From NCBI GenBank assembly GCA_013822725.1, contig PNKX01000008.1:124001-188000 (forward strand): a stretch of 64,000 bases of DNA, written 5' to 3'. The DNA comes from Pirellula sp. (GTDB lineage Bacteria > Planctomycetota > Planctomycetia > Pirellulales > Lacipirellulaceae). A model generated the notes under the pieces. It was not told where the DNA came from, searched no databases, and saw only the letters and a program-made list of their open reading frames with translations. Both the position numbers and the translations under genes were made by a program. Shown piece by piece: positions 18,234 through 27,427 of the stretch. Position 1 is the stretch's first letter; every line of letters starts with the position of its first letter.

Positions 18234-18770
18234 TCAGAAGAGCGTCTCGCCCGGGTAGGTGACGCGGCCATTGACCACTGTCGCGAAATCCGGCAGCGCG
18301 TGTCGTTTGACCTGGCCGGGCCCAATGATGTCCAACACCTGCCAACCTCGCGCGATAAACTGATCCGCGATCAGCCGTCGATGGCATCGCCATGGCAACG
18401 CCTCCGCGCACATGATCGCCGTTCGCTTCCGCAGGGCGAACTCGACAAGCTCAGAAAATGCGGCGGCAAATACGTCGGACAGAGTGTAATCAGCGTATGC
18501 GCTGAACGCCTCCACGCGCCAGGCGGTGTTCGGCGACGACTCGGCCCGCTTCGTCCGCCGCCCCCCTAGTTCCGGAAAGTGGCGATACACAAGACCCATG
18601 CCTTGCAAGGTCGCATCCAGCGCTTCGCAGTTGAAATGCGGACACCGACGCGACCCAGGAAAACGCCGCACGTCGGCAACGGCCTCGATGCTTTCCGCCG
18701 ACAACAGGTCTGTGAATTCGCCTATCTGGCGATTGGAGTGGCCGATTGTCCAAAGGATGCGCGATGTCAC
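18234..18770 (-). CDS. DUF488 family protein
   Basis: With the GTG start at 18,768-18,770 the protein has 178 residues and starts VTSRILWTIGHSNRQIGEF, which is the normal DUF488 beginning. Upstream codons are arginine-rich and not family-like. Conserved blocks include VADVRRFPGSRRCPHF, YRHFPELGGRR and CAEALPWRCHRRLIAD. The family is widespread and its biochemical role is unsettled. GGGAGA lies 9 nt before the GTG. It converges on the ScdA_N gene. Confidence 0.85.
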   Translation of the reverse strand: MTSRILWTIGHSNRQIGEFTDLLSAESIEAVADVRRFPGSRRCPHFNCEALDATLQGMGLVYRHFPELGGRRTKRAESSPNTAWRVEAFSAYADYTLSDVFAAAFSELVEFALRKRTAIMCAEALPWRCHRRLIADQFIARGWQVLDIIGPGQVKRHALPDFATVVNGRVTYPGETLF

Positions 18771-18959
18771 TCTCGTATTCTCCCACACTGCGGCCCACAC
18801 ACGCTCATCCGGCGCTCTTCGCCGGCATGTTCTCTGCGACGCTTTAGGCTCGTAGCCAACGCGTGCCGACGGATCGCGAAACGCCGGCCTCCTTGCCAAG
18901 GGGCAACGGCATGGGACAATGCGACCGCGAGATTTAATCAATTTGTATTGGAGCCAGCG

Positions 18960-19316
18960 ATGCCAAGGTTAACAGTAGAAGGAGTAGGCGAATTTGACGT
19001 TCCCGAAGGCAAGCGTCTGGTGCTCGCCCTTGAGCAAGATGCGGGAATTGATCAGCTGCACGCCTGTGGCGGAAACGCCCGCTGCACGACATGCCGCGTC
19101 GAGTTCATCGCCGGCGAGCCGAGCCGCATGACGGTGGCTGAGCGCGACGTGCTTTCCGCGCGAGGATTGACTGGCATCAGGTTAAGTTGCCAGATCCCTT
19201 GCGATCATGACATGACCGTGCGCGCCCTCAGCCGGCTCGCCGGCAGCGGGCGGAAAGATGCTGGTCACGAACCCGCAGTCAATATCGAGCCGCCTCCTGT
19301 ATGGGTTGAGAAGTAG
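18960..19316 (+). CDS. 2Fe-2S ferredoxin
   Basis: This 118-residue protein has the plant-type ferredoxin cysteine pattern HACGGNARCTTCRVEF, with the fourth cysteine in RLSCQIPC. It is a soluble electron carrier. It is divergent from the DUF488 gene and converges on dps, 23 nt away. Possible partners include the cytochrome P450 and Hmp nearby, but none is indicated directly. Confidence 0.9.
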   Translation: MPRLTVEGVGEFDVPEGKRLVLALEQDAGIDQLHACGGNARCTTCRVEFIAGEPSRMTVAERDVLSARGLTGIRLSCQIPCDHDMTVRALSRLAGSGRKDAGHEPAVNIEPPPVWVEK

Positions 19317-19339
19317 CCGTTCGTCGCATTAGGCGTCGC

Positions 19340-19837
19340 CTATTGCAAGTGCGCCTCCAGAAACCAAAGGCTCTTGTCCAGCCCGCGAGACACTTCCGTA
19401 AACAGGTCCGCGGTTGCCGCATCGTGCTGACCCTCGGCGACCTCAATCGCACTGCGTGTGCTAGCGGCGAGTGCGGCGTACCGTTCGGCCAGCGCGTCGA
19501 CGGTGGCCAGGCTGTCGGTGATCTCCAGCACGCACTCAGGCAGACGAGAGTTCTCGGCCGCCATGCGCGCCGTGCCGAGGGCCAGCCCGCCCAACGCCGT
19601 CGCCCGCTCAGCAATCAGATCGACATAGGCCTGCAACTCTGCGGCGAGCGCGTCGAACAGCTCGTGAAGGGCAATGAACTGGGCGCCCTTGACGTTCCAG
19701 TGGGCCTGCTTTGTCTGGCTGTAGAGATCGAACGTATCTGCGAGCTGCTGATTCAGCGCCGCAATTAATTGCTCCCGCGACTCTTCGGAAATATTAATTC
19801 GCGTCCGAAACGTCTGACTTGTGTTGACTGCAATCAT
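19340..19837 (-). CDS. dps: Dps-family ferritin-like protein
   Basis: This 165-residue four-helix protein shows the Dps ferroxidase motif: QTKQAHWNVKG and the following HELFDALAAELQAYVDLIAERA. Dps assembles into 12-mers that oxidise and store iron with H2O2 and often shield DNA. Length is normal. Its position between redox genes and universal stress protein genes fits a general stress role. Confidence 0.92.
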   Translation of the reverse strand: MIAVNTSQTFRTRINISEESREQLIAALNQQLADTFDLYSQTKQAHWNVKGAQFIALHELFDALAAELQAYVDLIAERATALGGLALGTARMAAENSRLPECVLEITDSLATVDALAERYAALAASTRSAIEVAEGQHDAATADLFTEVSRGLDKSLWFLEAHLQ

Positions 19838-19924
19838 GGTTATCTTCCTTTGAAACTAGGGTTTAAGAGAACATCTGCCCGTCTGGGCACGATCGAGGCC
19901 ACCAGCGCCGAAGCGCTGCTACCC

Positions 19925-21052
19925 CTACGATTTGCAGAACTCTATTGTATCTTCGAGGCTTCTCTTCGATGGCGTTGCCGCGTGTCGCCGATCTTCCCTG
20001 TCTGGCTTGACAACCAATACGGGAACGTCTGCTCGTCGGATCAGGTAGTCGGCTACGCCCGTACTAAGCAATCGTTTCAGAGGGCTGCGTTTGCGCGTGG
20101 CGACGGCGATCACATCGACATCATGCCTTTCGGCATAAGCCAAGATCTCCTCGCCGGGCGGCTCTGCGCTCCACATAACTTTGGTCTTAGCTCGTGGAAG
20201 CTGCACCTTCGACTTATTCACCAATTGCTCAAGTTCGTCCAACGCCTTGTCTTGTTGCTGAGCCGCGTGATTAGCTAGCGAAAAATGGTTTTGCTGCATG
20301 GGCGAATACCCAGTAAACGGCAGGACTCGTAGCAGCGTCTGTTCGCCTTGGGTCACTCGGCCGATTTCAGCAACCGGCCTGAGGATGTCCTCGCCTCCCG
20401 CAGAGCCATCCAACGGCACTAAGATACGCAGCATGGATGGAGCACCGGTGAGGTCAACGGGCGATCTGTAGCCGCGAACGAGCAACAATGGAACGGAGGT
20501 TTCTTGCAACAAGGTGTCTGCGACGCTTCCCCACAGAAGCCGACCGATGGGGCTACGTCCTCGCGTGGCCATCACCACCAAGTCGGCTTCCGCATTGACC
20601 GTTTTGCACAACGACTCAGAGATCCTGCGGCCGTCCAGAAGCAGCGGCGTAACCGGCACGGAGCTGATCTTAGCCACGCGCCTCATGATATCGGCCATGT
20701 ACTCCTGCTTTGGCAGCTTCAGAAGCTTTTCATAATCACTGTATAATTCCCTACTTCTGCCGTAATAGGAGGGGTCCAATGAAACGTGCACATATACGAG
20801 TTTGACCTCGGCTCCTGCCAACTTTGCGATTTGAAGCGCGCGCGGGATGGCATGCTCGCCGAACGAGGAACCATCCAACGGCACCATTACCGTGCGAATC
20901 GCCGACGGCGCGGCCTGGGGGTCCGTTGATTGATGATCACTCGGCGCATAGAAATCAACCCGCGTGGGGTTCGCCAGATGGTCGATAGGCGCGACCATGG
21001 GCCGTCTTACCTGCAGATTTGCGGGCGCCGTGTTAGGTGATTGCATTGCCAT
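19925..21052 (-). CDS. Tandem universal stress protein
   Basis: The 375-residue protein has two UspA domains. Domain 1 (about 50-200) has VMVPLDGSS at the start and an ATP-loop-like ATRGRSPIGRLLWGSVAD. Domain 2 (about 205-350) has ILVPLDGSAGGE and a degenerate loop ATRKRSPLKRLLSTGVAD. This suggests that only domain 1 keeps the full nucleotide-binding motif. GGGAG stands 8 nt before the ATG. It is one of four tandem USPs within 22 kb. In other bacteria such proteins act in oxygen limitation, NO stress and growth arrest. Confidence 0.9.
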   Translation of the reverse strand: MAMQSPNTAPANLQVRRPMVAPIDHLANPTRVDFYAPSDHQSTDPQAAPSAIRTVMVPLDGSSFGEHAIPRALQIAKLAGAEVKLVYVHVSLDPSYYGRSRELYSDYEKLLKLPKQEYMADIMRRVAKISSVPVTPLLLDGRRISESLCKTVNAEADLVVMATRGRSPIGRLLWGSVADTLLQETSVPLLLVRGYRSPVDLTGAPSMLRILVPLDGSAGGEDILRPVAEIGRVTQGEQTLLRVLPFTGYSPMQQNHFSLANHAAQQQDKALDELEQLVNKSKVQLPRAKTKVMWSAEPPGEEILAYAERHDVDVIAVATRKRSPLKRLLSTGVADYLIRRADVPVLVVKPDREDRRHAATPSKRSLEDTIEFCKS

Positions 21053-21230
21053 TTGCTCAACTCCCTATATTAGTAACGCAGCGAATAGCTTCTTGTGCCA
21101 CGACCGCGTTATAAATGCCGCCAGCACTTTTGCGCCGCTTGGTCTACGCTTTCCATCCGACAGAATTCGCACGCAGGAGCGTTCTCCGTGTATTGCGAAA
21201 GAATATCTCTTCGCCGTCCGTTGACGGCGT

Positions 21231-21428
21231 CTATGAATGGCTTCCGCGCTGTGGAAGAATTGCACCGCCCTCGTTGATCCATCGTTCAATCGCAGCGACA
21301 CAACTTCGCTCACGATCGGGGCGCGGTTCCATGCCGACGTCGCGAATCGCTTCATAGCACCGGTGAAGCAATACCGGCATCGGTTTCTTGTTATCTTTGG
21401 ACTGCACTCGCTTCTTCGTGGCATTCAT
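21231..21428 (-). CDS. Possible small hypothetical protein
   Basis: A 65-residue reading frame starts MNATKKRVQSKDNKK and contains LLHRCYEAIRDVGMEPRPD and IERWINEGGAILPQ, an amphipathic helical pattern that looks like a real small protein. No clear ribosome site is seen. It is the only plausible gene between the universal stress protein and the CBS gene. Weakly supported. Confidence 0.4.
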   Translation of the reverse strand: MNATKKRVQSKDNKKPMPVLLHRCYEAIRDVGMEPRPDRERSCVAAIERWINEGGAILPQRGSHS

Positions 21429-21492
21429 TGCAATACTCGCAATACTCTTAGTCAGACAGATGGAAACCGGACTTCTGCTCGCCAAACGGCCG

Positions 21493-22058
21493 TTATCCAT
21501 AAATACCGGCTAGGACGATGTCCGACCCACTGGGTGACGTCGTTGCGCCTCGCGCCGAACGCTTGGGTAACGCCGGACGGCGTCGATACGGAGAGCGCCG
21601 CGGTGACGCAAGGATGGAAGCAGGGACCTCCAGGCGAAGCCGCCGGAGCAGGTCGCGCGTGCTGATCACGCCAACCAGCACCTCGTTCTCGTCGATGACG
21701 AACAACCTCTTTACGTCGCTCGTGAGCAAGTCGTCGATGACGTTTCCAACCGGCGTGTCAGGCCTCACGTAGCACACGACGTCATGGCCTCGCTGACTGG
21801 CGCCTTCAAACGACGCGCTGGGCCCGGTCCGCCGTCTTGAGTGTACCGAACAATGTCTGTCAGGCTCAGAACGCCCACCGGCCGACCGGCTTCATCGATC
21901 ACCGGGGCCGCGCTGATGCGCTTAGCAGTGAGGAAAGCAGCTCCCTCGCTTACCGTGGTCGACTCATTGATGGAGAGCGGATTTCGCGTCATCACTTCGC
22001 CAGCGGACTTCGCAAACTGCGAGTTGCGGTTCATGGATTTTGTGGTCAACGTTTTCAT
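21493..22058 (-). pseudogene. Two-CBS-domain protein interrupted by a frameshift
   Basis: The ATG at 22,056-22,058 has a strong AAGGAGGA site. The first CBS domain reads through AGEVMTRNPLSI and VGVLSLTDIVRYTQ but the frame stops at 21,765 just after VSEAMTSCAT. The neighbouring frame continues naturally as VCYVRPDTPVGNVIDDLL and VLVGVISTRDLLRRL, the second CBS domain. Inserting one base near 21,775 would rejoin them. Either the gene is broken or one base is missing in the assembly. It is transcribed divergently from the gene at 22,408 and has a sigma-54-type promoter. Confidence 0.75.
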
Positions 22059-22135
22059 GCCTAGTCCTCCTTCGAACGCATTGGCGCCATCGACGTCGAC
22101 GCGATCCTGCACGCGTCGCCTGATGCATTACTGTT

Positions 22136-22152
22136 AAGCAATTTCCGGGCCA
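22136..22152 (-). promoter_or_regulatory. Sigma-54-type promoter for the CBS gene
   Basis: On the minus strand TGGCCCGGAAATTGCT gives GG and GC spaced by exactly 10 nt, with TTGC at -12. It lies about 80 nt before the CBS start codon, pointing to it, and about 110 bp from the palindrome at 22,260. Confidence 0.6.
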
Positions 22153-22259
22153 TCGCACGGCAAGCAAGGCTTTCGGGCGAGAATGCCGGCTTTCGCAGTT
22201 GCTGGCGAGATCTGCGCCTCGATTGTCGCTTGTGTCGGCGCCGGATGCGTAAGGGCGCC

Positions 22260-22274
22260 GTTGACACTGTCACC
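22260..22274. promoter_or_regulatory. Candidate operator palindrome, copy 1
   Basis: GTTGACACTGTCACC differs by one base from the perfect palindrome GTTGACACTGTCAAC found at 35,236. It lies between two divergent sigma-54-type promoters, the normal place for an NtrC-type activator site. Confidence 0.6.
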
Positions 22275-22327
22275 TTGCATTGACAGGTTTTTTTGCGTTT
22301 GAAGCGCAGCGCCCCGGCGATTGTCGT

Positions 22328-22343
22328 GGGCACATTACTTGCT
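22328..22343 (+). promoter_or_regulatory. Sigma-54-type promoter for the helical protein gene
   Basis: GGGCACATTACTTGCT contains GGCAC, then 5 nt, then TTGCT: GG and GC are 10 nt apart and both blocks match the -24/-12 consensus. It lies about 65 nt before the GTG start at 22,408. Confidence 0.65.
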
Positions 22344-22407
22344 CCCACAATGCTTTAGTGCGGTGAAGCCGTTCTCACGCGCCTGAACCAATAACCAAGG
22401 ATTTATC

Positions 22408-22983
22408 GTGAACACTTCACAACATCTCAACGCCTTACGCCGCTTGTTTTACTTGCAGTGCTTCTCACTGCCTCGCTTTGCGGCGAGCGCAAGTCCGCAC
22501 GTCGCTGCGGGCGATAAGCACCTGTTGACGGTCATTGAGAAGATTAAAAGTCGCCAGGAACATATGGCGTCGCGAATTGCCGACGCCATCTTGGCGCGTG
22601 AGGGTCGTCTTCCACGGGCGACATTTCCTCCGCACTACACGGGGCTGCATAACCTTGAAATGAGGTATCTACTAGCGCGCATCCTGGAGGAGCAGCGTGC
22701 GGTGGTGGGCGAGCTCATTACCGCGGCGTCGACACTTGCGGGCGACGAGGAAGCGCAGCAGCTTGCGCGGGAATTGCTCAGGCTCGAGACCTCGCATCTA
22801 CTCTTGTTTGAAGAACTATGTTCGAGTCACCGGCCGACTTCACCTGCTGGCGTCGGCTTGAAGAACGCGTCAGTCGACGCTCCTCCGCAATCCGTAACCA
22901 TCACCGTGAAGAGTTTCGACGTAGCCGACCACCAAATAAAGAATGACCGTCCGCTAGTAGACCCCTTCAGCCTTGCCTGCTGA
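22408..22983 (+). CDS. Helical, possibly ferritin-like protein of unknown function
   Basis: The 191-residue protein starts at a GTG with AAGG upstream. Residues about 35-140 are strongly helical and rich in charged and paired residues (EKIKSRQEHMASRIADAIL, LARILEEQRAVVGELI, LLRLETSHLLLFEELC), resembling a four-helix ferritin-like or hemerythrin-like bundle, though no clear metal motif can be assigned. The first 25 residues may be a weak signal or anchor. A sigma-54-type promoter and the palindromic operator lie upstream, linking it to the stress gene set. The 22,984-23,264 stretch after it shows no gene. Confidence 0.65.
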   Translation: MNTSQHLNALRRLFYLQCFSLPRFAASASPHVAAGDKHLLTVIEKIKSRQEHMASRIADAILAREGRLPRATFPPHYTGLHNLEMRYLLARILEEQRAVVGELITAASTLAGDEEAQQLARELLRLETSHLLLFEELCSSHRPTSPAGVGLKNASVDAPPQSVTITVKSFDVADHQIKNDRPLVDPFSLAC

Positions 22984-23264
22984 ACGGCTGACTATTTCGA
23001 CCTGGTCGCGTGCGCAACGTCAAGGGATAGTTATTCGACCGACCGGCAAGGAAGCGGTTGCCAGCGCTATATTGCATTGACCGTTAGTCGTTCGCTTAAG
23101 CGTTCCGTCATCTCAATGTCTCGAAGCAAGCCGCCGGCAACTCCCGTGATTGTGCGCATGAGGACGACGATGACGACGGAAAGGCGTCGCCCCTCCGCTA
23201 CCTGAGCGCCGCTGATCGTCAACGTGCACACTACAGATCGATCGTCCGGTTGTCCGCCAAATCG

Positions 23265-24554
23265 TCATTCCCCGTGCGGCCAAAGCTTAGGCTTGGTTTC
23301 GCGGAGAATCTCCGAGATAGCCTGCCGATCGACCCGAGAAAGATGTGCAAAATGCTCGCCGCCGCGTCCCTCGAGAATCTCAGGTATGCGCTTGCGAAGA
23401 TACCGCGTCATTTCCTCGGGCAGTGCGTCGAAGGCCTCCGAGTAAATGAGAAAACTGCAGGGATACTTAAATAGGCGGCGGCCCACATCGAGTTCGCGAA
23501 GCGATCTTCCCTGCCGATCGTGCGGGCCATGGCTAACGAACGTCTCAGCAAACTCTGGCTCGCCCTTAATCGGTTCCACTATGGCGGCTTCGTCGCTAAG
23601 AAAAATCCCCTGCAAAAGGTCCTCCCCGGCGTTCGCGATCCGTCGCGTCGTGCTTGCCAATCGCTCGTCGGAGGGATTCCCCAGCGCTTCATTGAGTCCT
23701 GCTTCGTAGTGCAATGCCTGTCGAGCAGTGAAGTTCGCCTTGACAATCAAATTATGAACAAGCGTTTGGTGCTCAAACACCATCAGCGCAACGACATCGC
23801 TGTGCGGAGTCAAATAGTTGCGAACGGCAATTCGTTCGCTGAGGTCGGACGCGTCCTGTCCTGGTGGATTCGCCCATGGCTTGGGAGCGTCGCGATCACG
23901 AATGACGAAGTTTCCTAAGTGCGACTGCGAGCCGAGCTTTCCCGAGACGTACCAACCGCCCCATCGATCCTTGATCGGGGTGGTATGGTCGACGCGATGA
24001 CTACCCTCGGAAAGAATGGGCAGTCCGCTGGACCCGACGAAAAGTGAACGAACAAGAAAACCAGGGATGTCGTCGGTCTGCGTCGCCCCGTGACACTGCA
24101 GGCATTTATGCGTCTGTCGCGTGATCACTGGATGATCATTTTGTTCCTGTTCCAGCGTGTAGAACACGGCGCCGAGTGCGGGATCCGCCGTCGCGATCTC
24201 CAGAACGTCGCCTCCGTGGCAATACCCCACATAGCTGTCGTCGTTGAAGTAAAGGGCGCGCGGCGTGCGAGGGGAGATCCGGTCGCGTTGCATGCTGGTC
24301 TTCGAGAAGACCAGCAGCTGCGTTGACGGACCTATCTCCAGTCGATTCAACAGATCAGGCAGATAGCCAAATCGAGGATCGTACTGGAGCGACAGTTCCT
24401 TTCTCTCAATAGCCGCTTGCAATTGTGACACGCGGTTAACCGGACTGGAATCGCTGTAGGAGATCGGCGGCTGCTCGTAGACGTCAGCGCCGCGCGCGGG
24501 AAGCAACGTCTGGACGAGCACGACGGCCGTGAGAATGAGAATTCGATGCATCAT
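23265..24554 (-). CDS. Exported mono-heme c-type cytochrome-like protein
   Basis: The 429-residue protein has a signal peptide (MMHRILILTAVVLVQTLLPARGA) and one heme-c motif, CLQCHG, near residue 150. The remainder (VFEHQTLVHNLIVKANF, DEAAIVEP) is typical of large periplasmic proteins in planctomycetes that carry a single c-heme site. It should be periplasmic and redox active; the partner is unknown. No other cytochrome gene is adjacent. Confidence 0.75.
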   Translation of the reverse strand: MMHRILILTAVVLVQTLLPARGADVYEQPPISYSDSSPVNRVSQLQAAIERKELSLQYDPRFGYLPDLLNRLEIGPSTQLLVFSKTSMQRDRISPRTPRALYFNDDSYVGYCHGGDVLEIATADPALGAVFYTLEQEQNDHPVITRQTHKCLQCHGATQTDDIPGFLVRSLFVGSSGLPILSEGSHRVDHTTPIKDRWGGWYVSGKLGSQSHLGNFVIRDRDAPKPWANPPGQDASDLSERIAVRNYLTPHSDVVALMVFEHQTLVHNLIVKANFTARQALHYEAGLNEALGNPSDERLASTTRRIANAGEDLLQGIFLSDEAAIVEPIKGEPEFAETFVSHGPHDRQGRSLRELDVGRRLFKYPCSFLIYSEAFDALPEEMTRYLRKRIPEILEGRGGEHFAHLSRVDRQAISEILRETKPKLWPHGE

Positions 24555-24637
24555 ACTTTTAGCCTATCGATTGCACGAATTTGCGGCTTAGCCGCGGCTG
24601 TTGTAGCTCGGCGCGACTGCATTGTGCTCTTATCCGC

Positions 24638-25873
24638 TCATGCGGATGCTGCAGCCTCCGCACGCATGACGTCGATCGACGTAAACACCTCGTCGAGTTC
24701 GTCCTTGAACAAGTCGCCGATCAACAAATCGGTCACTGAGCCACGGAGGTTCGGAAAGCGGCGGACGAACCGACCGAAGCTGAAACCATCGTAGTATTCG
24801 CAAACGAGCCGACGCATGCGATTCATCCCTTGGACAAACGCCGGCTCCCATTTTCCGAGCTGGGCGCGCGACGTATCGCCGCGGGCCAGTCCTTCGGCGA
24901 TGGCATCAGCGGCTAATTCTCCCGATCGAAGCGCCAGCAGCACGCCCGATGAATAGAGCGGGTCTAAGAAGCCAAAAGCATCGCCGACGAGCACCCAGCC
25001 GTCGCCAGATGCTCGGCTCGCCCGGTAGGTGTAGTCTTTGGTGGCGTAGTATTTTGTGACGCGTTTGCCGATCGCGACCCGCTCTTTGACGTTCAAGCAA
25101 CGATCGAGCTCTTCGTTGAAGGTTGTCTCGTGATCGCCCCGCCCCGTGAAAAGATAGTTGAAGTCGCCGACGATCCCAACGCTGACGATGTTGTTGTGTT
25201 GAGGTATGTACCAGAACCATCCCTGCTTGTCGTTGGTCTGGAGGACCAGCGTCGCGCCTTCATCCTTGCCTTGATCGCGATAGGCGCCTTCGTAATACGT
25301 CCAGACGGCCCCCTTGTTGAGCACGGGGTCAGCCATGCGCAAACCGAACTTGTTAATGAGCATCGAGCTTTGACCGCTGGCGTCGACAATGACGTCGGCG
25401 AGAACGCGCCGCGTGCCTCCGGCGCCGTCGCTTACCTCGACGCCGATGGCCCGTTCGCCATTGAACATGACTTGATGGACTCGCGTCTCTTGGTGGACCG
25501 AGACGCCTTGCTCCTGGGCGTTCTCAAGGAGCATCTGATCGAACTCGCTCCGCTCCACTTGCCAAGTCTGCGAGCATTCATGCGGCTTGTTATCGAAAAA
25601 ATAGAACGGCGTCGACACCTTTCCGCTGGCATTGACGAACTGCACGCTATGCTTCTTGATGAAATGGCTTGCCTTCATCTTGTCGAGCATCTTCAGTCGC
25701 TTGAGCACCCAATAAGTCTCGGGGATGAGTGACTCGCCAATATGGAATCGCGGAAACCGCTCTCGCTCGAACAACTCGACGCGAACGCCTTGCTGGGCCA
25801 GCAGCGTGGAGACGGTCGAGCCCGCCGGTCCGCCGCCAATGACTACGACCTGAGTGGAGTCAATTTCCGCCAT
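24638..25873 (-). CDS. FAD-dependent oxidoreductase, tryptophan-halogenase/geranylgeranyl-reductase-like
   Basis: This 411-residue flavoprotein starts with the dinucleotide-binding motif VVVIGGGPAGSTVSTLLAQ and has GDAFGFLDPLYSSGVLLAL, the second FAD-binding block of this superfamily. FHIGESLIPET and WQVERSEFD are shared with flavin-dependent halogenase-like enzymes. The halogenase WxWxIP motif appears only as WFWYIPQ. It may act in lipid, pigment or secondary metabolism. The DinB-like gene lies 17 nt upstream and may share its transcript. Confidence 0.85.
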   Translation of the reverse strand: MAEIDSTQVVVIGGGPAGSTVSTLLAQQGVRVELFERERFPRFHIGESLIPETYWVLKRLKMLDKMKASHFIKKHSVQFVNASGKVSTPFYFFDNKPHECSQTWQVERSEFDQMLLENAQEQGVSVHQETRVHQVMFNGERAIGVEVSDGAGGTRRVLADVIVDASGQSSMLINKFGLRMADPVLNKGAVWTYYEGAYRDQGKDEGATLVLQTNDKQGWFWYIPQHNNIVSVGIVGDFNYLFTGRGDHETTFNEELDRCLNVKERVAIGKRVTKYYATKDYTYRASRASGDGWVLVGDAFGFLDPLYSSGVLLALRSGELAADAIAEGLARGDTSRAQLGKWEPAFVQGMNRMRRLVCEYYDGFSFGRFVRRFPNLRGSVTDLLIGDLFKDELDEVFTSIDVMRAEAAASA

Positions 25874-25890
25874 ATCGTTATTCTCCCTGC

Positions 25891-26358
25891 TTAAATCCCA
25901 AGAGCCCGCCGTTTTTCGGCGATGAAGTGAACGTGGTGCGGGACATGATCGGCGATGTTGCGAAGCAAGCTTTCGAGGGTCATCGATCCAGCTTCAAAAT
26001 GATTTCCAATGCGCTGAAAGTCGTCTGCGCTGAGTTCGCGTAGAATTGGGACCATGTGGCGTCGCACGGCGGCGAGCAGCGTAACTTCGGTGTGGACAGC
26101 GCGGCTGTCATAAGAAAGTCCAGCGGCGAAGATGTCGGGATCGCCGCCAAAGAACGTAGGACAACGCTCGGCGATCACCCGCTTCATGCGATCGGCATAG
26201 ACTGGCTCGAAATCGGCGAGGTGGCATACCACTTGGCGGGTGGACCATTTACCGGCGACGGGCCTGGCATCGAATTGCTCTTCCGACATGCCTGAAATGG
26301 CATGCTCGACGGCCGCGATCCCTGCGAGGTACTGGTCGATGAGTGCTTGATGGTGCAT
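25891..26358 (-). CDS. DinB-like metalloenzyme-fold protein
   Basis: This 155-residue four-helix protein has the DinB/YfiT metal triad pattern: CHLADFEP in the second helix and HVPHHVHFI near the end. Members include thiol-S-transferases such as BstA and many of unknown role. It starts MHHQALIDQYLAG. It lies 17 nt upstream of the FAD oxidoreductase and probably shares a transcript. Confidence 0.85.
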   Translation of the reverse strand: MHHQALIDQYLAGIAAVEHAISGMSEEQFDARPVAGKWSTRQVVCHLADFEPVYADRMKRVIAERCPTFFGGDPDIFAAGLSYDSRAVHTEVTLLAAVRRHMVPILRELSADDFQRIGNHFEAGSMTLESLLRNIADHVPHHVHFIAEKRRALGI

Positions 26359-26473
26359 ATCAGAGGTCCGCGCGAGCGTCGCGAGGTGCGACCCTGGGAT
26401 CGCAAGTCATCACTTCATTTATTCCATCCGCGGGCGTCGTGCCGTGATTGAGATCTATCCCATACTTCACCGC

Positions 26474-26950
26474 TCACTTCCACGGACTGTCGGGCGGTTC
26501 GTGCGGCCCGCGCGCTTTACGGAGCAACTGCACTAACATTTTCAGTTCCGACGACGATAAGTGTCCCAACTGGTGCTTATGACATAAGCGAAGTGGTTGG
26601 GCCATTTCGCTGAGCAACGCCAGGCCCGCTGCTGTTATTCCCAATAACACTGCTCTCCGATCTTCACTGGTGCGGCTGCGCACAATTAACGACCTTCGCT
26701 CCAAACGGTCGACCATTCGGGTCACATCGGGCGCACGCGATACAAGCCGTTCCACCAAACTGGAAGTGGGTACTAACGTCGGATGACAACTGCGCAACAG
26801 TCGAAGCACGTTGTATTGCTGCGGGGTAAGATCAAACCGCTCGAATAACTCGTCTTCTAGGGAGCGAAGGCGATCGTACGTTCGCCAGAGGGCTAGATAA
26901 GCCTCTTGCTGAACTGAATCGAAATGCAATGAGGGCTCAGTTTTCGGCAT
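26474..26950 (-). CDS. MarR-family transcriptional regulator
   Basis: This 158-residue protein has the MarR winged-helix layout: LTPQQYNVLRLLRSC, the recognition helix region VSRAPDVTRMVDRLERRSLI, and the wing VRSRTSEDRRAVLLGIT. MarR proteins bind palindromic sites as dimers and respond to small ligands. It lies upstream of the DinB-like/FAD oxidoreductase pair on the same strand (115-nt gap) and may regulate it. Confidence 0.9.
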   Translation of the reverse strand: MPKTEPSLHFDSVQQEAYLALWRTYDRLRSLEDELFERFDLTPQQYNVLRLLRSCHPTLVPTSSLVERLVSRAPDVTRMVDRLERRSLIVRSRTSEDRRAVLLGITAAGLALLSEMAQPLRLCHKHQLGHLSSSELKMLVQLLRKARGPHEPPDSPWK

Positions 26951-27427
26951 TTATTAATGTTAGTTGTGCGAACAGTAGTTGTCCAGACGACGAATGTCTG
27001 AACATACGCCTTTCGTTAGGCGAAACTTTTGTGCCGTGCTGCAAATACCGCGTCAGACGCCCTACACACTCTCATCCCTGCGTGCGACGATAGCGGCTTG
27101 AACGCAGGTTTTCATATCCAAGACGCAACGATCGCTACAACGACGGAAGAGTCCTACGTGACCGGATCGCTGACTCGATTCTTACGGCTAGTCATGAGCT
27201 GCGGCGCGATGTCAATTACCAAGCCAGTGAATGAACCGAAAATCAATGGGTTAACTGGCCCGGACAGCCAATCGAGTGGGGTACTCATGTCTGGCACTAT
27301 ATCCGCCGCCGCCCGCGACCGAAAACAGAGCCTTCGACATACATTAAAGGCTGCTGTCGAATCGCCTATAATCCTTGAGGCGTCTTGCCATGTCTCTGAT
27401 AACTGACCACATCTTGGCGGAATTGTG
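26951..27427. other. Intergenic stretch with no well supported gene
   Basis: This 477-nt gap separates marR from the ClC channel. On the minus strand 27,154-27,288 could encode a 44-residue hydrophobic peptide containing DWLSGPVNPLIFGSF, but no ribosome site is visible. On the plus strand TGGCAC at 27,292 followed by a GC 10 nt later gives a partial sigma-54-type match 120 nt before the channel gene. Confidence 0.3.
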
